64,000 nucleotides of DNA from CAZSDW01 sp964605705 (GCA_964605705.1 CAZSDW010000002.1:83457-147456), one strand, 5' to 3'; numbered from the stretch's first letter, positions 25,201 through 35,167 are shown. The notes: generated from the letters alone by a model not told the origin. Translations and numbers: made by a program.

Positions 25201-25274
25201 GCGGGTGTAGTTCAATGGCAGAACACCAGCTTCCCAAGCTGGACACGAGGGTTCGATTCCCTTCACCCGCTCCA
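25201..25274 (+). tRNA. tRNA-Gly (anticodon CCC)
   Basis: A full cloverleaf is readable: acceptor GCGGGTG / CACCCGC, D arm, anticodon stem CCAGC / GCTGG with loop TTCCCAA giving anticodon CCC, T arm with GGTTCGATTCC, and an encoded CCA end at 25272-25274. Confidence 0.95.
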
Positions 25275-25332
25275 ATATTCACAACTGATGTCTTCAATTT
25301 TAATATACAATAGACTCTTATAAGAAATTCCA

Positions 25333-26619
25333 ATGCTGAAAATAACTTCAATTGAAAGTGGCGGCTTGGCAGAATTTTCCGGTCTCCGGGAAGGGGATAA
25401 GCTGATTTCGATAAATAATCAGGCTATCAATGATCTGCTGGACTTTTATTTTCATCAGGCTGACGAACACCTGGATATTATTTACGATCGGGAGCGTCAA
25501 CGCCAACAGGTGACAATTCAAAAAAACTATGAAAACAATCTGGGCATAGATGTTGAAGATTTCAAGATTAAACGTTGTTCAAATAATTGCATATTTTGTT
25601 TTATTAAGCAGAATCCGAAACACCTGCGCCGACAGATATACTTTTGCGACGAGGACTACCGCTACTCATTTCTCTATGGTAATTACATAACCTTGACCGA
25701 TATTGGGGCAGAGGAGCTGGATCGGATTGTTACCCAGCGGCTGTCACCCTTATATATTTCAGTGCATGCCACGGATCCGGATGTCAGGCGTTTGATTTTC
25801 AGACTTGAAAACGATGACCACTTGATGAAGAAAATCGAATTTTTAACCAGACACCGAATCGAACTCCACACCCAGGTAGTGCTGGTGCCGGATGTAAATG
25901 ATGGTGACATCCTCAATCGAACGATAAAAGACCTTTACCATTATAAACGTTCGATAAAAACGCTGGCGATTGTGCCGGTGGGATTGACAAAGCATCGCAA
26001 ACATTTGCCGTCGATTCATCCGGTTTCAGCGGAATTGGCAACGACGCTGGTTGAACTTTCCGAATCATGGGATCGGAGATTTCGGAATATTGACGACGAG
26101 CCGTTTGTCTATCTGTCCGATGAATTTTACCTGCTGGCGGAGCGCTCTTTTCCGCTGACGGAACATTATGGTCCTTATCACCAGATTGAAAACGGTGTCG
26201 GGCTCTGCCGTCAGCTGATCGATACGATTAAGGAAAGCAGTCAGGATTTTCCCAAAGCGCTAGCTGAACCACGAAAAATTGCCCTGATAACCGGCAAATC
26301 CGCGACACCGGTGCTCCGGGAATATGTATTGCCATATTTAAATAAGATTACTAAGCTTACAGCCGAGCTGATTACGGTTACCAATAATTTCTTTGGTGAA
26401 ACTGTAACAGTGTCGGGATTATTGACAGCCGGTGATATCATCGCTCAGTTTCCCGAGAAGGGCAGTTATGATTGTATCTATTTACCACCGAACTGTATCA
26501 ATGATAATGGTGTGTTGTTAGATGATAAAAAACCGGTTGATATTGAAAAATTTCTTGGCATACCGGTCAAAATCGGTAGCGATGATTTTTATAGAATTGT
26601 GAGAGACGGTGAAAAGTGA
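25333..26619 (+). CDS. DUF512 radical SAM protein with PDZ domain
   Basis: A 428-residue cytosolic protein. An N-terminal PDZ-like segment (about 1-65, with GGLAEFSGLREGDKLI) is followed by the radical SAM cluster Cys82-x3-Cys86-x2-Cys89 in KRCSNNCIFCF, then the DUF512 C-terminal domain (from about 240). The family is widespread beside der or engA in bacteria; its reaction is not known. It overlaps der by 11 bases, the usual neighbour, so they are probably co-translated. Located just after tRNA-Gly. Confidence 0.9.
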   Translation: MLKITSIESGGLAEFSGLREGDKLISINNQAINDLLDFYFHQADEHLDIIYDRERQRQQVTIQKNYENNLGIDVEDFKIKRCSNNCIFCFIKQNPKHLRRQIYFCDEDYRYSFLYGNYITLTDIGAEELDRIVTQRLSPLYISVHATDPDVRRLIFRLENDDHLMKKIEFLTRHRIELHTQVVLVPDVNDGDILNRTIKDLYHYKRSIKTLAIVPVGLTKHRKHLPSIHPVSAELATTLVELSESWDRRFRNIDDEPFVYLSDEFYLLAERSFPLTEHYGPYHQIENGVGLCRQLIDTIKESSQDFPKALAEPRKIALITGKSATPVLREYVLPYLNKITKLTAELITVTNNFFGETVTVSGLLTAGDIIAQFPEKGSYDCIYLPPNCINDNGVLLDDKKPVDIEKFLGIPVKIGSDDFYRIVRDGEK

Positions 26620-27925
26620 ACCAGTTGTGGCAATTATTGGACGTCCGAATGTCGGAAAATCGACACTGTTCAACAGGATTGCCCAAAAGCGAAAATCGAT
26701 CATTCATCCTCAGGCAGGAATAACCCGTGACCGGGTTTATGAGACTGTTAACTGGAGCGGGAGACAATTCCGGTTAATTGATACGGGTGGATATATTCCG
26801 GAAAGTCTGGATACCATCGAAAGTGCCATTCGTACACAAGTCGAACTGGCAATTGAAGAGGCGGACCTGATCCTTTTTATTGTTGATGCGAATGACCAGT
26901 TGATGCCAATGGATAAGCAGATTGCCGAGTTGTTAAGGACAATCGATAAACCAATCATTGTAATTGCGAATAAATGTGACAATCTGCTTCGCGAACATAA
27001 TCGGTATGAATTTTTTCAGCTGGGATATGGTGAGGTTGTTCCAATCTCAGCCCTGAATGGCAGACGCATTGGTGACTTGCTTGATTTGATTTATGAAAAA
27101 TTACCAGGGGAGGCGCCTGAAGAGCAGGAGGCATCCGATCATTTACGTCTGGCAATCGTTGGAATGCCCAATGCCGGTAAATCCTCCATTGTCAATGCAA
27201 TATTGGGGGTGGATAAACTGATTGTCACAGACATTCCTGGCACGACACGCGATTCAATTGATTCCGAGCTTAAATATTATGGTCAGCCGGTCACTCTGAT
27301 AGATACCGCCGGACTTCGTAAAAAGAAAAACGTCAAGGACAGCATCGAATTTTACAGTAACGTGCGGACGAATCGGGCTATCGATCGCTGCAATGTTGTG
27401 ATTCTGGTAGTTGATGCTCAAAAGGAATTCAACCGCCAGGATGCGAATATTGTTCGGGCAATTATTGACCGCAAACGGGGACTTGTGATAGCCATTAACA
27501 AGTGGGATCTTGTTCAAAAAAGTGCTAATACAATGAAATTGTATAAAGAAGAAATCATCTACCGATTTCCAGAATTAAGTCATTACCCGATTATTTTCAT
27601 CTCAGCGTTGACCAGGCAGCGTATCGGTCAGGTTTTAGATACTGCAAAAGAGGTCTTTGAATCCAGCAAAAAGCGGATCACGACAAACCAGTTAAATAAA
27701 TATTTTCAGACAGTGATTGACCGAACACCTCCACCGGCGGTTATGGGAAAGCATATTCAGATAAAATATGTCACACAGGTCAAAATCGATCCACCGGTTT
27801 TCATCTTTTTCTGTAATGATCCTAAAAATGTCAAGGAAGAATATCGACGTTTCCTGGAGAATAAACTCCGTCAGGAATTCGGTTTTTCCGGGATTCCGAT
27901 TACCCTGTTATTTCGCCAAAAATAG
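26609..27925 (+). CDS. der: Ribosome assembly GTPase Der (EngA)
   Basis: A 438-residue double GTPase needed for 50S maturation. Two G domains are visible, with P-loops GRPNVGKST (residues about 11-19) and GMPNAGKSS (about 184-192), switch motifs DTGG and DTAG, NKCD and NKWD specificity loops, and a C-terminal KH-like domain. Starts at GTG inside the end of the DUF512 gene. Confidence 0.97.
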   Translation: MKSEPVVAIIGRPNVGKSTLFNRIAQKRKSIIHPQAGITRDRVYETVNWSGRQFRLIDTGGYIPESLDTIESAIRTQVELAIEEADLILFIVDANDQLMPMDKQIAELLRTIDKPIIVIANKCDNLLREHNRYEFFQLGYGEVVPISALNGRRIGDLLDLIYEKLPGEAPEEQEASDHLRLAIVGMPNAGKSSIVNAILGVDKLIVTDIPGTTRDSIDSELKYYGQPVTLIDTAGLRKKKNVKDSIEFYSNVRTNRAIDRCNVVILVVDAQKEFNRQDANIVRAIIDRKRGLVIAINKWDLVQKSANTMKLYKEEIIYRFPELSHYPIIFISALTRQRIGQVLDTAKEVFESSKKRITTNQLNKYFQTVIDRTPPPAVMGKHIQIKYVTQVKIDPPVFIFFCNDPKNVKEEYRRFLENKLRQEFGFSGIPITLLFRQK

Positions 27926-27928
27926 TGT

Positions 27929-29614
27929 ATGAAAATCCTAAGTCCAATGTTCGTCAGTTTATGCCTGTTTTTAATTCCATTAAAAGCAGAAGATTCATAC
28001 AGCGCCGTAATGAATTATCTGCAATCTCAAAAATCCCGGAAAACGACGTTGAACAGTACCCAATCGTCAGATATCAAAACAGTCAAATCCCTGCTGATCC
28101 ACCCGGCTGAGCGTGAGCGGATTTTAGGGAAAGCAATTTATTCTCGCCCTGTCCTGTCTAATAGCTATATCAGTGAGAACAACCATTTCAATATTCACTA
28201 TGACACCACTGGCAGTAACGCTGTTGATAATAGTTCGACTCTGGAACCCGGAGTACCGGACTATGTGGTGGAAGTCGCCAGAACGGCGGAATATTCCTGG
28301 CGGATTCTCATGGACACTCTTGGATTTGATCCTCCCCCCATTGATAACGCATTGAGTCCGCAAACGGATATATATGTTACTAATTTAAGTGGTTTGGCAT
28401 ATGCTTATACTTATCCCGAGAATTCGGTCAGCTCGACTCCTGATCAACCCAAAGACTATACGGCTTATACCACTATAGACAACGATTATAAAGAGTCGGG
28501 CTATTTGACTAGTGGGCTGGATGGGATGCGGGTTACCGTTGCCCACGAGTTTTTTCATGTAGTTCAATTGGGATATAATTGGTGGGATTCGAATGGATTG
28601 CCCGGAAGTAGTGGTGGGGACCAGTATTTTCTGGAATGGTCATCGACCTGGTTTGAAGAGCGGGCATACCCGGAGGTTGATGATTACATTCAGTACCTGG
28701 ATGCGTTCTTCTATCGTCCCAACAAATCAATCTGGGATTTTGATGATTATGCTTATGCTCTCGGTCCGTTTATCAGATACCTGACCGATGTTTATAATGA
28801 CGAAAGCTTTATCCGGAAGGTTTGGGAAAAGATCAAACACGAGTATGCCCTGCAGGCGTTGATGGAAACCATCGAATCGTATGATGGGGACCTGGTATTG
28901 CGCTATAATAATTATGTCACGGCGTGTTATTTTACCGGTTCACGCTATGATGCCCGATACGCTGTTACTCCGGACGCCGTCGATTTTCCATTGTTGTCGA
29001 TTTCCGATGAAAATTTTGTGAATAACACTCTGATTAAAAACAGTATCAATCCACTGGCGACGCAATGTGTCGCCATCGTTTTTTCCGATGATCAATTTCT
29101 GGACATGACAATTATTTCCGTTGACGATGAAGATTTTAAAACCAGTTACGTTATTGATAAATTTACTACTCCGGATTTTCAGCGCCATAGCGGCAGTGAT
29201 ACCGAGGTGTTTATAGGAGAAACCCGACAGGATGATCGTCTGCTGGTATTTATTACGAACAGTTCAATAGAATCTAAAATTTATCCCGATTTAATCCTCA
29301 CCGAAACGGAGGTGTTTCCATCAAAGATTTTGGCAATCTATGCAAATCCGTATTCAAGGATGGATCCAAATCCACTCCATATCCGACTGCAATTGGGAAA
29401 GTTCATCAACAGCATAAGTTACGATATTTACAATATACGGGGACAGCAAGTCTATCGCCTGATAACCGATGCCAAGGACCTGAATCCGGGGATAATTGAT
29501 CTGGAAATTCCCGCCGATGTCTTCCGAACCAGAAACCTCAGCTCCGGTGTTTATATCCTTCAATTGGGTATCGATAAAAACCGTACAAGCTATAAGTTTA
29601 CAATAATCAACTGA
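27929..29614 (+). CDS. Secreted zinc metalloprotease with C-terminal sorting-like domain
   Basis: A 561-residue exported protein with a short signal peptide (about 1-16). The zinc motif AHEFFHVVQLGYN places ligands at His206 and His210 with Glu207 as catalytic base, in the setting of MXAN_6640-type putative metalloproteases found in FCB bacteria and myxobacteria. The last 90 residues resemble the FlgD-like sorting domain (YDIYNIRGQQVYRL, LSSGVYILQL) but the usual YPNPFNP is replaced by YANPYSRMDPNP. It begins three bases after der and may share its transcript. Substrate unknown; surface protein or peptide digestion is likely. Confidence 0.75.
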   Translation: MKILSPMFVSLCLFLIPLKAEDSYSAVMNYLQSQKSRKTTLNSTQSSDIKTVKSLLIHPAERERILGKAIYSRPVLSNSYISENNHFNIHYDTTGSNAVDNSSTLEPGVPDYVVEVARTAEYSWRILMDTLGFDPPPIDNALSPQTDIYVTNLSGLAYAYTYPENSVSSTPDQPKDYTAYTTIDNDYKESGYLTSGLDGMRVTVAHEFFHVVQLGYNWWDSNGLPGSSGGDQYFLEWSSTWFEERAYPEVDDYIQYLDAFFYRPNKSIWDFDDYAYALGPFIRYLTDVYNDESFIRKVWEKIKHEYALQALMETIESYDGDLVLRYNNYVTACYFTGSRYDARYAVTPDAVDFPLLSISDENFVNNTLIKNSINPLATQCVAIVFSDDQFLDMTIISVDDEDFKTSYVIDKFTTPDFQRHSGSDTEVFIGETRQDDRLLVFITNSSIESKIYPDLILTETEVFPSKILAIYANPYSRMDPNPLHIRLQLGKFINSISYDIYNIRGQQVYRLITDAKDLNPGIIDLEIPADVFRTRNLSSGVYILQLGIDKNRTSYKFTIIN

Positions 29615-29618
29615 AATT

Positions 29619-30215
29619 TTGTTGAATTACCAGATTAAACAAGCTGCGGAAGTCACCCGAAAAATTAAAGGCTCCAAATTTATTGCCCGGGTATATTCGG
29701 TAGATACCCGCGAAGCCGCCCTATTGATTATTAAAAATAACGAACAGGAACATCACAAAGCCTCCCATGTTTGCTGGGCTTTTCGCCTATCTCAAAGTCC
29801 AGATGTGCCTGGATATTGTTCAGATGCCGGCGAACCACACGGATCTGCCGGATCACCGATTTTAGCCAGTCTTGAAGGTCGCCGACTTGTCAACACTTTG
29901 TGTGTCGTCGTCCGTTATTTCGGAGGGACAAAGCTGGGGATTGGTGGCTTGATTCGTGCATATGGTGGTGTGGCTGCCGAAGCGCTTGATCAGGCAGAGA
30001 AGAAGCCATTTCAGGAAATGGTAAATCTGAAGATTCGGGTTGAGCAGTCTCAGTATTCTGAACTAATGCGGGTATTCAGGAAATACCGTCTGTCGGTAAA
30101 ACCGAGATTTGAAGTGGAATCAGTGCTGGTTTTTTTGGTATTAACACCCAGAAAATTCGAAAGTTTATCAGCAGCTATTCAGCAAATATCCTCGGCAGAA
30201 ATTATCATTGATTAA
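29619..30215 (+). CDS. yigZ: YigZ/IMPACT family protein
   Basis: A 198-residue protein of the UPF0029/IMPACT family. The N-terminal domain has the diagnostic ARVYSVDTREAA, HKASHVCWAFR, DAGEPHGSAGSPIL and VVRYFGGTKLGIGGLIRAYG motifs; the C-terminal DUF1949 part follows. Function in bacteria is not settled; a role in translation control or RNA binding has been proposed. Starts at TTG four bases after the metalloprotease stop. Confidence 0.9.
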   Translation: MLNYQIKQAAEVTRKIKGSKFIARVYSVDTREAALLIIKNNEQEHHKASHVCWAFRLSQSPDVPGYCSDAGEPHGSAGSPILASLEGRRLVNTLCVVVRYFGGTKLGIGGLIRAYGGVAAEALDQAEKKPFQEMVNLKIRVEQSQYSELMRVFRKYRLSVKPRFEVESVLVFLVLTPRKFESLSAAIQQISSAEIIID

Positions 30216-30234
30216 GATTAGGCGAATATAATTA

Positions 30235-30396
30235 ATCCTGCAATGGCAGTACGTTCTTAGAACCGTGTTTCGCACGGTGGGCACCTCTCGAACGATTCAA
30301 GTTTCCCCGACTAGGAGGCATGCTTTCCACGCCCGAAGTCCAGCTCCCATATTTACAGTGTTGGTTCTAAAAATATAGGATATGCCATTGCAGGAT
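30235..30396 (+). ncRNA. ssrS: Structured RNA, 6S-like
   Basis: A 14-base perfect terminal stem ATCCTGCAATGGCA / TGCCATTGCAGGAT encloses 134 bases. Inside are a hairpin ACCGTG-TTTCG-CACGGT (30271 onward) on the 5' side and a GGAGGCATGC segment near the apex that resembles E. coli 6S RNA around its GAGCATGCTC. Length, long closing stem and open central region match 6S RNA, which binds sigma-70 RNA polymerase as a promoter mimic. TATAAT at 30227-30232 lies just before the RNA and could be its -10 box, though very close. SRP, tmRNA and RNase P motifs are absent. Not coding. Confidence 0.6.
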
Positions 30397-30490
30397 AAAT
30401 TTCAAAAACCTTACAATTCAATATAAACCTTAGGATACTATTGTTCAAGGCTTATTTTAAAAGTGTGATTTGGATTAAGTATCAGTGATA

Positions 30491-31285
30491 CTATTTTGGG
30501 GTGCTATCTGCTGAGCGAATTTCGTCCCAGAGTTGATCCATCTCCTCAAGTGTGGCATCTTTGAGTCTTTTATTTTTAGCCGATAATTTTTTCTCAATAT
30601 ATCGAAAGCGATCAACGAACTTTTTTGATGTCAGTGAGAGTGCTTCTTCCGGATTAATTTTCAGAAAGCGGGAGAGATTGACCAGCGAAAAAAGCAAGTC
30701 GCCGAATTCCAGTGAAATTGATTTTTTGTCAGAAAATTTTAAAGCACTCTTAAGCTCTTCTAATTCCTCATGAACCTTGTCCCAGACAGCATCAATCTTA
30801 TCCCAGTCAAAACCAACCTGTGCCGCCCGTTCCTGAATCCTGCGAGCCAACAGGAGCGCCGGAAGTGTTTTGGGCAGTCCTTCCATCAGGGATTTGCGCC
30901 CCTCCTTGAGTTTGATCTCTTCCCAGTTTTGACCGATTTCCCGGATGTCTTTGACGCTCACATTGCCGAACACATGCGGGTGGCGCCGTTCCAGTTTATC
31001 ATTAATATTTTTCAGCGAATCCGTTAAGGTAAAAGTACCATTGTCAGCAGCGATGTCTGCCTGAAAGACAATATGCAGCAGGAGATCGCCCAGTTCTTCC
31101 TTGAGTTTTTTTTCATCTCCCTCGTGTATCGCTTCGATAGTTTCATAAGCCTCTTCCATAAAGTAGGGGGTCAGGGAATTTGAGGTCTGCGCGCGATCCC
31201 ACTCGCAGCCTGACGGACCGCGCAGCGTTTTCACAATTTTCAGTAACCTTTCGAATTCCCCGATGAGTGCTGATTTTTCCGCCAT
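30491..31285 (-). CDS. mazG: Nucleoside triphosphate pyrophosphohydrolase MazG
   Basis: A 264-residue enzyme hydrolysing (d)NTPs to monophosphates and pyrophosphate. Tandem MazG domains are visible, the first with GCEWDRAQTSNSL, EEAYETIEAI and EELGDLLLHIVFQA, and the second with EEALSLTSKKF and the LEFGDLLFSLVNLSRFL metal-binding stretch. Located six bases after ybeY, at the end of a minus-strand run. A small hairpin AGTATC-AGT-GATACT overlaps its stop at 30478-30492. Confidence 0.93.
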   Translation of the reverse strand: MAEKSALIGEFERLLKIVKTLRGPSGCEWDRAQTSNSLTPYFMEEAYETIEAIHEGDEKKLKEELGDLLLHIVFQADIAADNGTFTLTDSLKNINDKLERRHPHVFGNVSVKDIREIGQNWEEIKLKEGRKSLMEGLPKTLPALLLARRIQERAAQVGFDWDKIDAVWDKVHEELEELKSALKFSDKKSISLEFGDLLFSLVNLSRFLKINPEEALSLTSKKFVDRFRYIEKKLSAKNKRLKDATLEEMDQLWDEIRSADSTPK

Positions 31286-31291
31286 ATACTG

Positions 31292-31744
31292 TCACTTATT
31301 TTCTATTGTTTGGAAGAGTTGCACTATTTTCAACTGCCTGATATATGCCTGTTCCAGCCGGTTCATTTCCTCTTTTTCCTCAATGGTCTGATCATCATAT
31401 CCAACCAGATGAAGAAAACTATGGAGCAGTACCAGGATCAATTCCTGTTCGAAGCTGGTTTTAAAATTCCGGGCATTATCCCGGATACGGTCGATACTGA
31501 TGTAAATTTCGCCTTCGATCGGCTGTTCGCTGTCATTCAGATTAAAACTGATCGTATCGGTGAGCACATCTTCATCGAAGAATTGCTTTTTTAATCGATT
31601 GACGGCGTCGTCATCTGTGACGATCAGCCGGACGTCTTCAAAAACAACCTTTTCTCCGGTGGCAACTATCTCGAGAACAGTCTCAGTTGCCGGAGTTAAT
31701 AATTGAATATCGGGATGAAGGTTGAAGATAGTGAGCTTCGACAT
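31292..31744 (-). CDS. ybeY: Endoribonuclease YbeY
   Basis: A 150-residue rRNA-maturation RNase. The metal site is normally HGxLHLxGYDH; here it reads HSFLHLVGYDDQ, keeping the first two histidines and replacing the third ligand by Asp, as in Bacteroidetes enzymes with GYKDK. The ATG shares one base with the pgpH stop (TGATG), so translation is coupled. The pgpH-ybeY order is conserved in many bacteria. Confidence 0.9.
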   Translation of the reverse strand: MSKLTIFNLHPDIQLLTPATETVLEIVATGEKVVFEDVRLIVTDDDAVNRLKKQFFDEDVLTDTISFNLNDSEQPIEGEIYISIDRIRDNARNFKTSFEQELILVLLHSFLHLVGYDDQTIEEKEEMNRLEQAYIRQLKIVQLFQTIENK

Positions 31745-34134
31745 CAGGAATTGGTTTTGACAGGCTTTGCTTTCACTGATTTTGTCGGAATCTCTTTATC
31801 CTGCCCGGGATATTCCACCCGTAAATGATGAATACTTTTCAGAATGGGTAAAATTCCGGTATTTGTCTTAATGTCACCTTTGATTCTATTCAAATCAGCA
31901 AAGGTCAGCGGGCATTCATCCAGCTGTCCTTCCTGGAGCCGTTTGTCAATAATGGAATCAAGAATTTTTTCGATATTACCGAGTGTCGGTTTATCCAGCG
32001 ATCGGACCGCGGCTTCAATCGTTTCACAGATCATCAGAATGGCGGTTTCCTTTGTCTGCGGTTTAGGTCCGGGGTAGCGGAAATCATTATCATTGATCAT
32101 CGTCGAATCGCCTGCCTGTTCCTTGGCTTTCGAATAAAAATATTCGACACGGGTGGTGCCGTGATGGGTTGGAATAAAGTCGATAATTGCCTTAGGGAGT
32201 TTATATTCCTTAGCGAGCCGTAATCCCTCTTTGATATGATTAATGATGATAATTGCACTGAGATTTGGTGTCAGATTATCATGTTTATTACTGTTAAATG
32301 CCTGATTCTCAATGAAATATTCGGGTTTTGTTATTTTTCCGATATCATGATAATAGGCACCAACCCGAACCAGTAGCGCATTGGCACCGACTGCATCTGC
32401 GGCAGCCTCTGCCAAATTTCCCACGGTGACACAATGAGTGAAGGTTCCGGTCGCCTCTTTGGAGAGTGCCTTTAATAACGGATGATTGAAATCTGCCAGT
32501 TCCAGAAGGGTCAAATCGGTAGTAATGCCGAATAGCAGTTCCAGCAGGCTGACGATACCGTAAGCGAGAATGGGTGATAATATTGCATTTAGACCGGCAT
32601 AAATCAGATTATCCGTCATTTCGGAAACCGTCGAGTATTTTAATAACTCAGTTACGCCAATGCCGATCAGATATCCCAGTAGAATATAAATAATAGCCTG
32701 GAAAACCTGGCTGCGTTTGCGGAGTTTTCGCACCGAATAAATTGCAAATGAATTCACGAAAACAGACGTGATGATAAAATCCAGATTTCCCCGTAGTTGG
32801 GCACCGACCATTAGTGTTATTGTTGCGGCGCCGACAAATGCGATTTTGCTGTCGAATAAAATCGTAAGAGTCATTGCAGCGATGGTAATCGGGATGGCAA
32901 ATTCTGAAATATTAAGTTTATCCACAAAAACAGCAGTAAAAATAGACTGAATGATAATAATAATTCCAAGGAGGAGCACCATCTTCGGGTCCTGGAGAAT
33001 CGACGGGCGGTAAGTCATAAGATAAGTGACAAAAAATGACAAAATGATGACGATCAGAAGAATCTGTCCCCCGAATATTATCGGATCGCCTATGAGTGGT
33101 AAACTTGTTCGGATACCTCCGCGGATGTTTGCGCGACGGGCTCGTTCCTTAGACATGGAATCCAGTTTACGGAAAATCTCAGGAGTGATTTTGGTATTGG
33201 CATCGACAATCTTTTCGTTTTCGAGGACGATACCTTTACTGATCGGAACTTTGTTGATCGCATCGCGCTGGCGGGATTCAGTAATTTCTTTTTGATAAAC
33301 CAAATTCGGTTTCAGAAACTGGATGATAATTTCGTAGCCTGTATTGATAACTTTAGTATCCTGCTCCGGAAATTTCGCCTGCAGATTAAGTTTGGCATTT
33401 GTCCAGGCTTCTTCCAAGGTGAGCAACTGATCGAGGTTTTCGGTGAGTTCGTCGGATTCTTCCCTGATAATGATATTGTCACTGATAATATTACTCTTTG
33501 GAATATCCATGATCAGATGGGCATATAAATCACTCAGTAATTGTTTAAGGGGCGGGAAGAAGTTAACCGGTGAGGTTATATTTCCGTTGTTGCCGGTATT
33601 TAAAAGTAACTCATTATAGACAATTGAGTTTTTTTCAAATTTATAGTGTTCCTGAATTTGAGAGAGAAGATTTTTATAGGAAATTGAATCCATCTGGGTC
33701 ATTGATAAAATTTCGTCGTAGCGCTTGGAATACTTATAACGATCCAGCAGTCTCATGGAATCTTCAAATTTGGTCTTGGCGGTTCTGACTTTATCGATAT
33801 CTTTAAAAAACGCTTCGAGATTGGCAAGTTCGGTGGACGGGATATCATTATTCTGACGGAATACAAAGGGGATCTGTTTGAGCACTTCGTTTCGATCCTT
33901 GGTCAATTCCTGGACGGATTTAAGAATCGGAAAATCGAATGGCGCGATAATCGTTGAGCGGGTTATATCGTTGATTTTGTAATTATAGACGCTGTAGCGG
34001 TTTTTTGGGAAAAGCAGTGCGATTATCAGGATAATCAACGTTGTCCAGATAATCGTCCAGGTTTTGCGTCGCTTTGCTAATTGCGGATCAATTCGGTCGG
34101 GATCTTTTGTCGTCAGAAAACTTAAGTTGGTCAA
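31744..34134 (-). CDS. pgpH: HD-domain phosphodiesterase PgpH (7TMR-HD)
   Basis: A 796-residue membrane protein: a first helix at about 28-45, an extracytoplasmic 7TMR-HDED domain to about 330, seven helices to about 540, then a cytosolic HD domain. The HD motif AYYHDIGKI and the partner HHGTTRVEYFYSKA are intact. Homologues hydrolyse cyclic di-AMP. It starts at TTG behind ATGGAGTGAG, 19 bases after fabH. Confidence 0.92.
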   Translation of the reverse strand: MTNLSFLTTKDPDRIDPQLAKRRKTWTIIWTTLIILIIALLFPKNRYSVYNYKINDITRSTIIAPFDFPILKSVQELTKDRNEVLKQIPFVFRQNNDIPSTELANLEAFFKDIDKVRTAKTKFEDSMRLLDRYKYSKRYDEILSMTQMDSISYKNLLSQIQEHYKFEKNSIVYNELLLNTGNNGNITSPVNFFPPLKQLLSDLYAHLIMDIPKSNIISDNIIIREESDELTENLDQLLTLEEAWTNAKLNLQAKFPEQDTKVINTGYEIIIQFLKPNLVYQKEITESRQRDAINKVPISKGIVLENEKIVDANTKITPEIFRKLDSMSKERARRANIRGGIRTSLPLIGDPIIFGGQILLIVIILSFFVTYLMTYRPSILQDPKMVLLLGIIIIIQSIFTAVFVDKLNISEFAIPITIAAMTLTILFDSKIAFVGAATITLMVGAQLRGNLDFIITSVFVNSFAIYSVRKLRKRSQVFQAIIYILLGYLIGIGVTELLKYSTVSEMTDNLIYAGLNAILSPILAYGIVSLLELLFGITTDLTLLELADFNHPLLKALSKEATGTFTHCVTVGNLAEAAADAVGANALLVRVGAYYHDIGKITKPEYFIENQAFNSNKHDNLTPNLSAIIIINHIKEGLRLAKEYKLPKAIIDFIPTHHGTTRVEYFYSKAKEQAGDSTMINDNDFRYPGPKPQTKETAILMICETIEAAVRSLDKPTLGNIEKILDSIIDKRLQEGQLDECPLTFADLNRIKGDIKTNTGILPILKSIHHLRVEYPGQDKEIPTKSVKAKPVKTNS

Positions 34135-34153
34135 GGATTCTCACTCCATTTTT

Positions 34154-35146
34154 TTACCAGATGATGGCTGCCGATGCCCAGGTAAATCCGGATCCAAATG
34201 CTGCGAGGATCAGTTTATCTCCTCTTTTAAATCTACCTTCGGCTCGAGCGTCAGCCATTGCCAGGGGAATCGATGCAGCAGTCGTATTCCCGTATCGATG
34301 TATATTACTATAAACTTTTTCAGAAGGCAACTCAAGTCTTTTCGTAATTGCCTCGGTGATTCTCATATTTGCCTGATGGGGGATAACTAGAGTGATATCT
34401 TCCTTCGTCCAATTGTTCGCCGCTAGAGCGACTTTAACAACTTCCGGAAAGCGGGTAATCGCATGTTTGAATACCTGTCTGCCATTCATTTTAGGATATT
34501 GGCGATTTTCATCGAGCATCTCTTTTGAAATTCGCGGTGATGCGTAACCAACCGGTGCTTCCACCCATAAATCATCGGCATGGATACCGTCGGCAAATAG
34601 ATGTGTGGATACTATTTCGCTTTCATCGTCGGATCGACTGATAATTGCAGCACCGGCACCATCGCCAAACAGAACCGCTACATCCCGTCCTTCGGTGGAC
34701 AGGTTGAGTCCTACGGATTGAACTTCAACTCCGACGAGTAAAATATTCTGATACTGTCCGGTTTTAATAAATTGGTCTGCGATTGACAAGCCATATACAA
34801 ACCCCGAGCATTGTACACGAATGTCTAGGGTCGGAACAGGAGTCAGTTCTAACAGTGCCTGTAAATAACTGCTGCTACCCGGAGCTTGGTGTTCAGGTGT
34901 TGTTGTAGCGACAATGATAAAGTCGATATCTTCTTTTTGAATACCAGCATCCTGAATAGCATCCAGGCAGGCTGGCAGGGCTAATTCAGCAGATCCACAG
35001 GGCTGAGTTACGAAACGTCGTTCTTGGATTCCGGTGCGCTCAAGAATCCACTCGTTGCTGGTATCCATCATTTTTTCGAGATCAAAATTGCTGATGATGT
35101 TCTCGGGAACACTTTTACCCAATCCGGATATTTTTACTCGATACAT
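34154..35146 (-). CDS. fabH: 3-oxoacyl-ACP synthase III
   Basis: A 330-residue condensing enzyme starting fatty-acid synthesis from acetyl-CoA and malonyl-ACP. The Cys-His-Asn triad is visible in VQCSGFVYGL, IPHQANMRI and RYGNTTAASIPLA. GGAGGGGTGC before the ATG is strong. It stands between recJ and pgpH in one minus-strand series; no plsX or acpP adjoins. Confidence 0.95.
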   Translation of the reverse strand: MYRVKISGLGKSVPENIISNFDLEKMMDTSNEWILERTGIQERRFVTQPCGSAELALPACLDAIQDAGIQKEDIDFIIVATTTPEHQAPGSSSYLQALLELTPVPTLDIRVQCSGFVYGLSIADQFIKTGQYQNILLVGVEVQSVGLNLSTEGRDVAVLFGDGAGAAIISRSDDESEIVSTHLFADGIHADDLWVEAPVGYASPRISKEMLDENRQYPKMNGRQVFKHAITRFPEVVKVALAANNWTKEDITLVIPHQANMRITEAITKRLELPSEKVYSNIHRYGNTTAASIPLAMADARAEGRFKRGDKLILAAFGSGFTWASAAIIW

Positions 35147-35167
35147 ATTTGCACCCCTCCAATTAAG

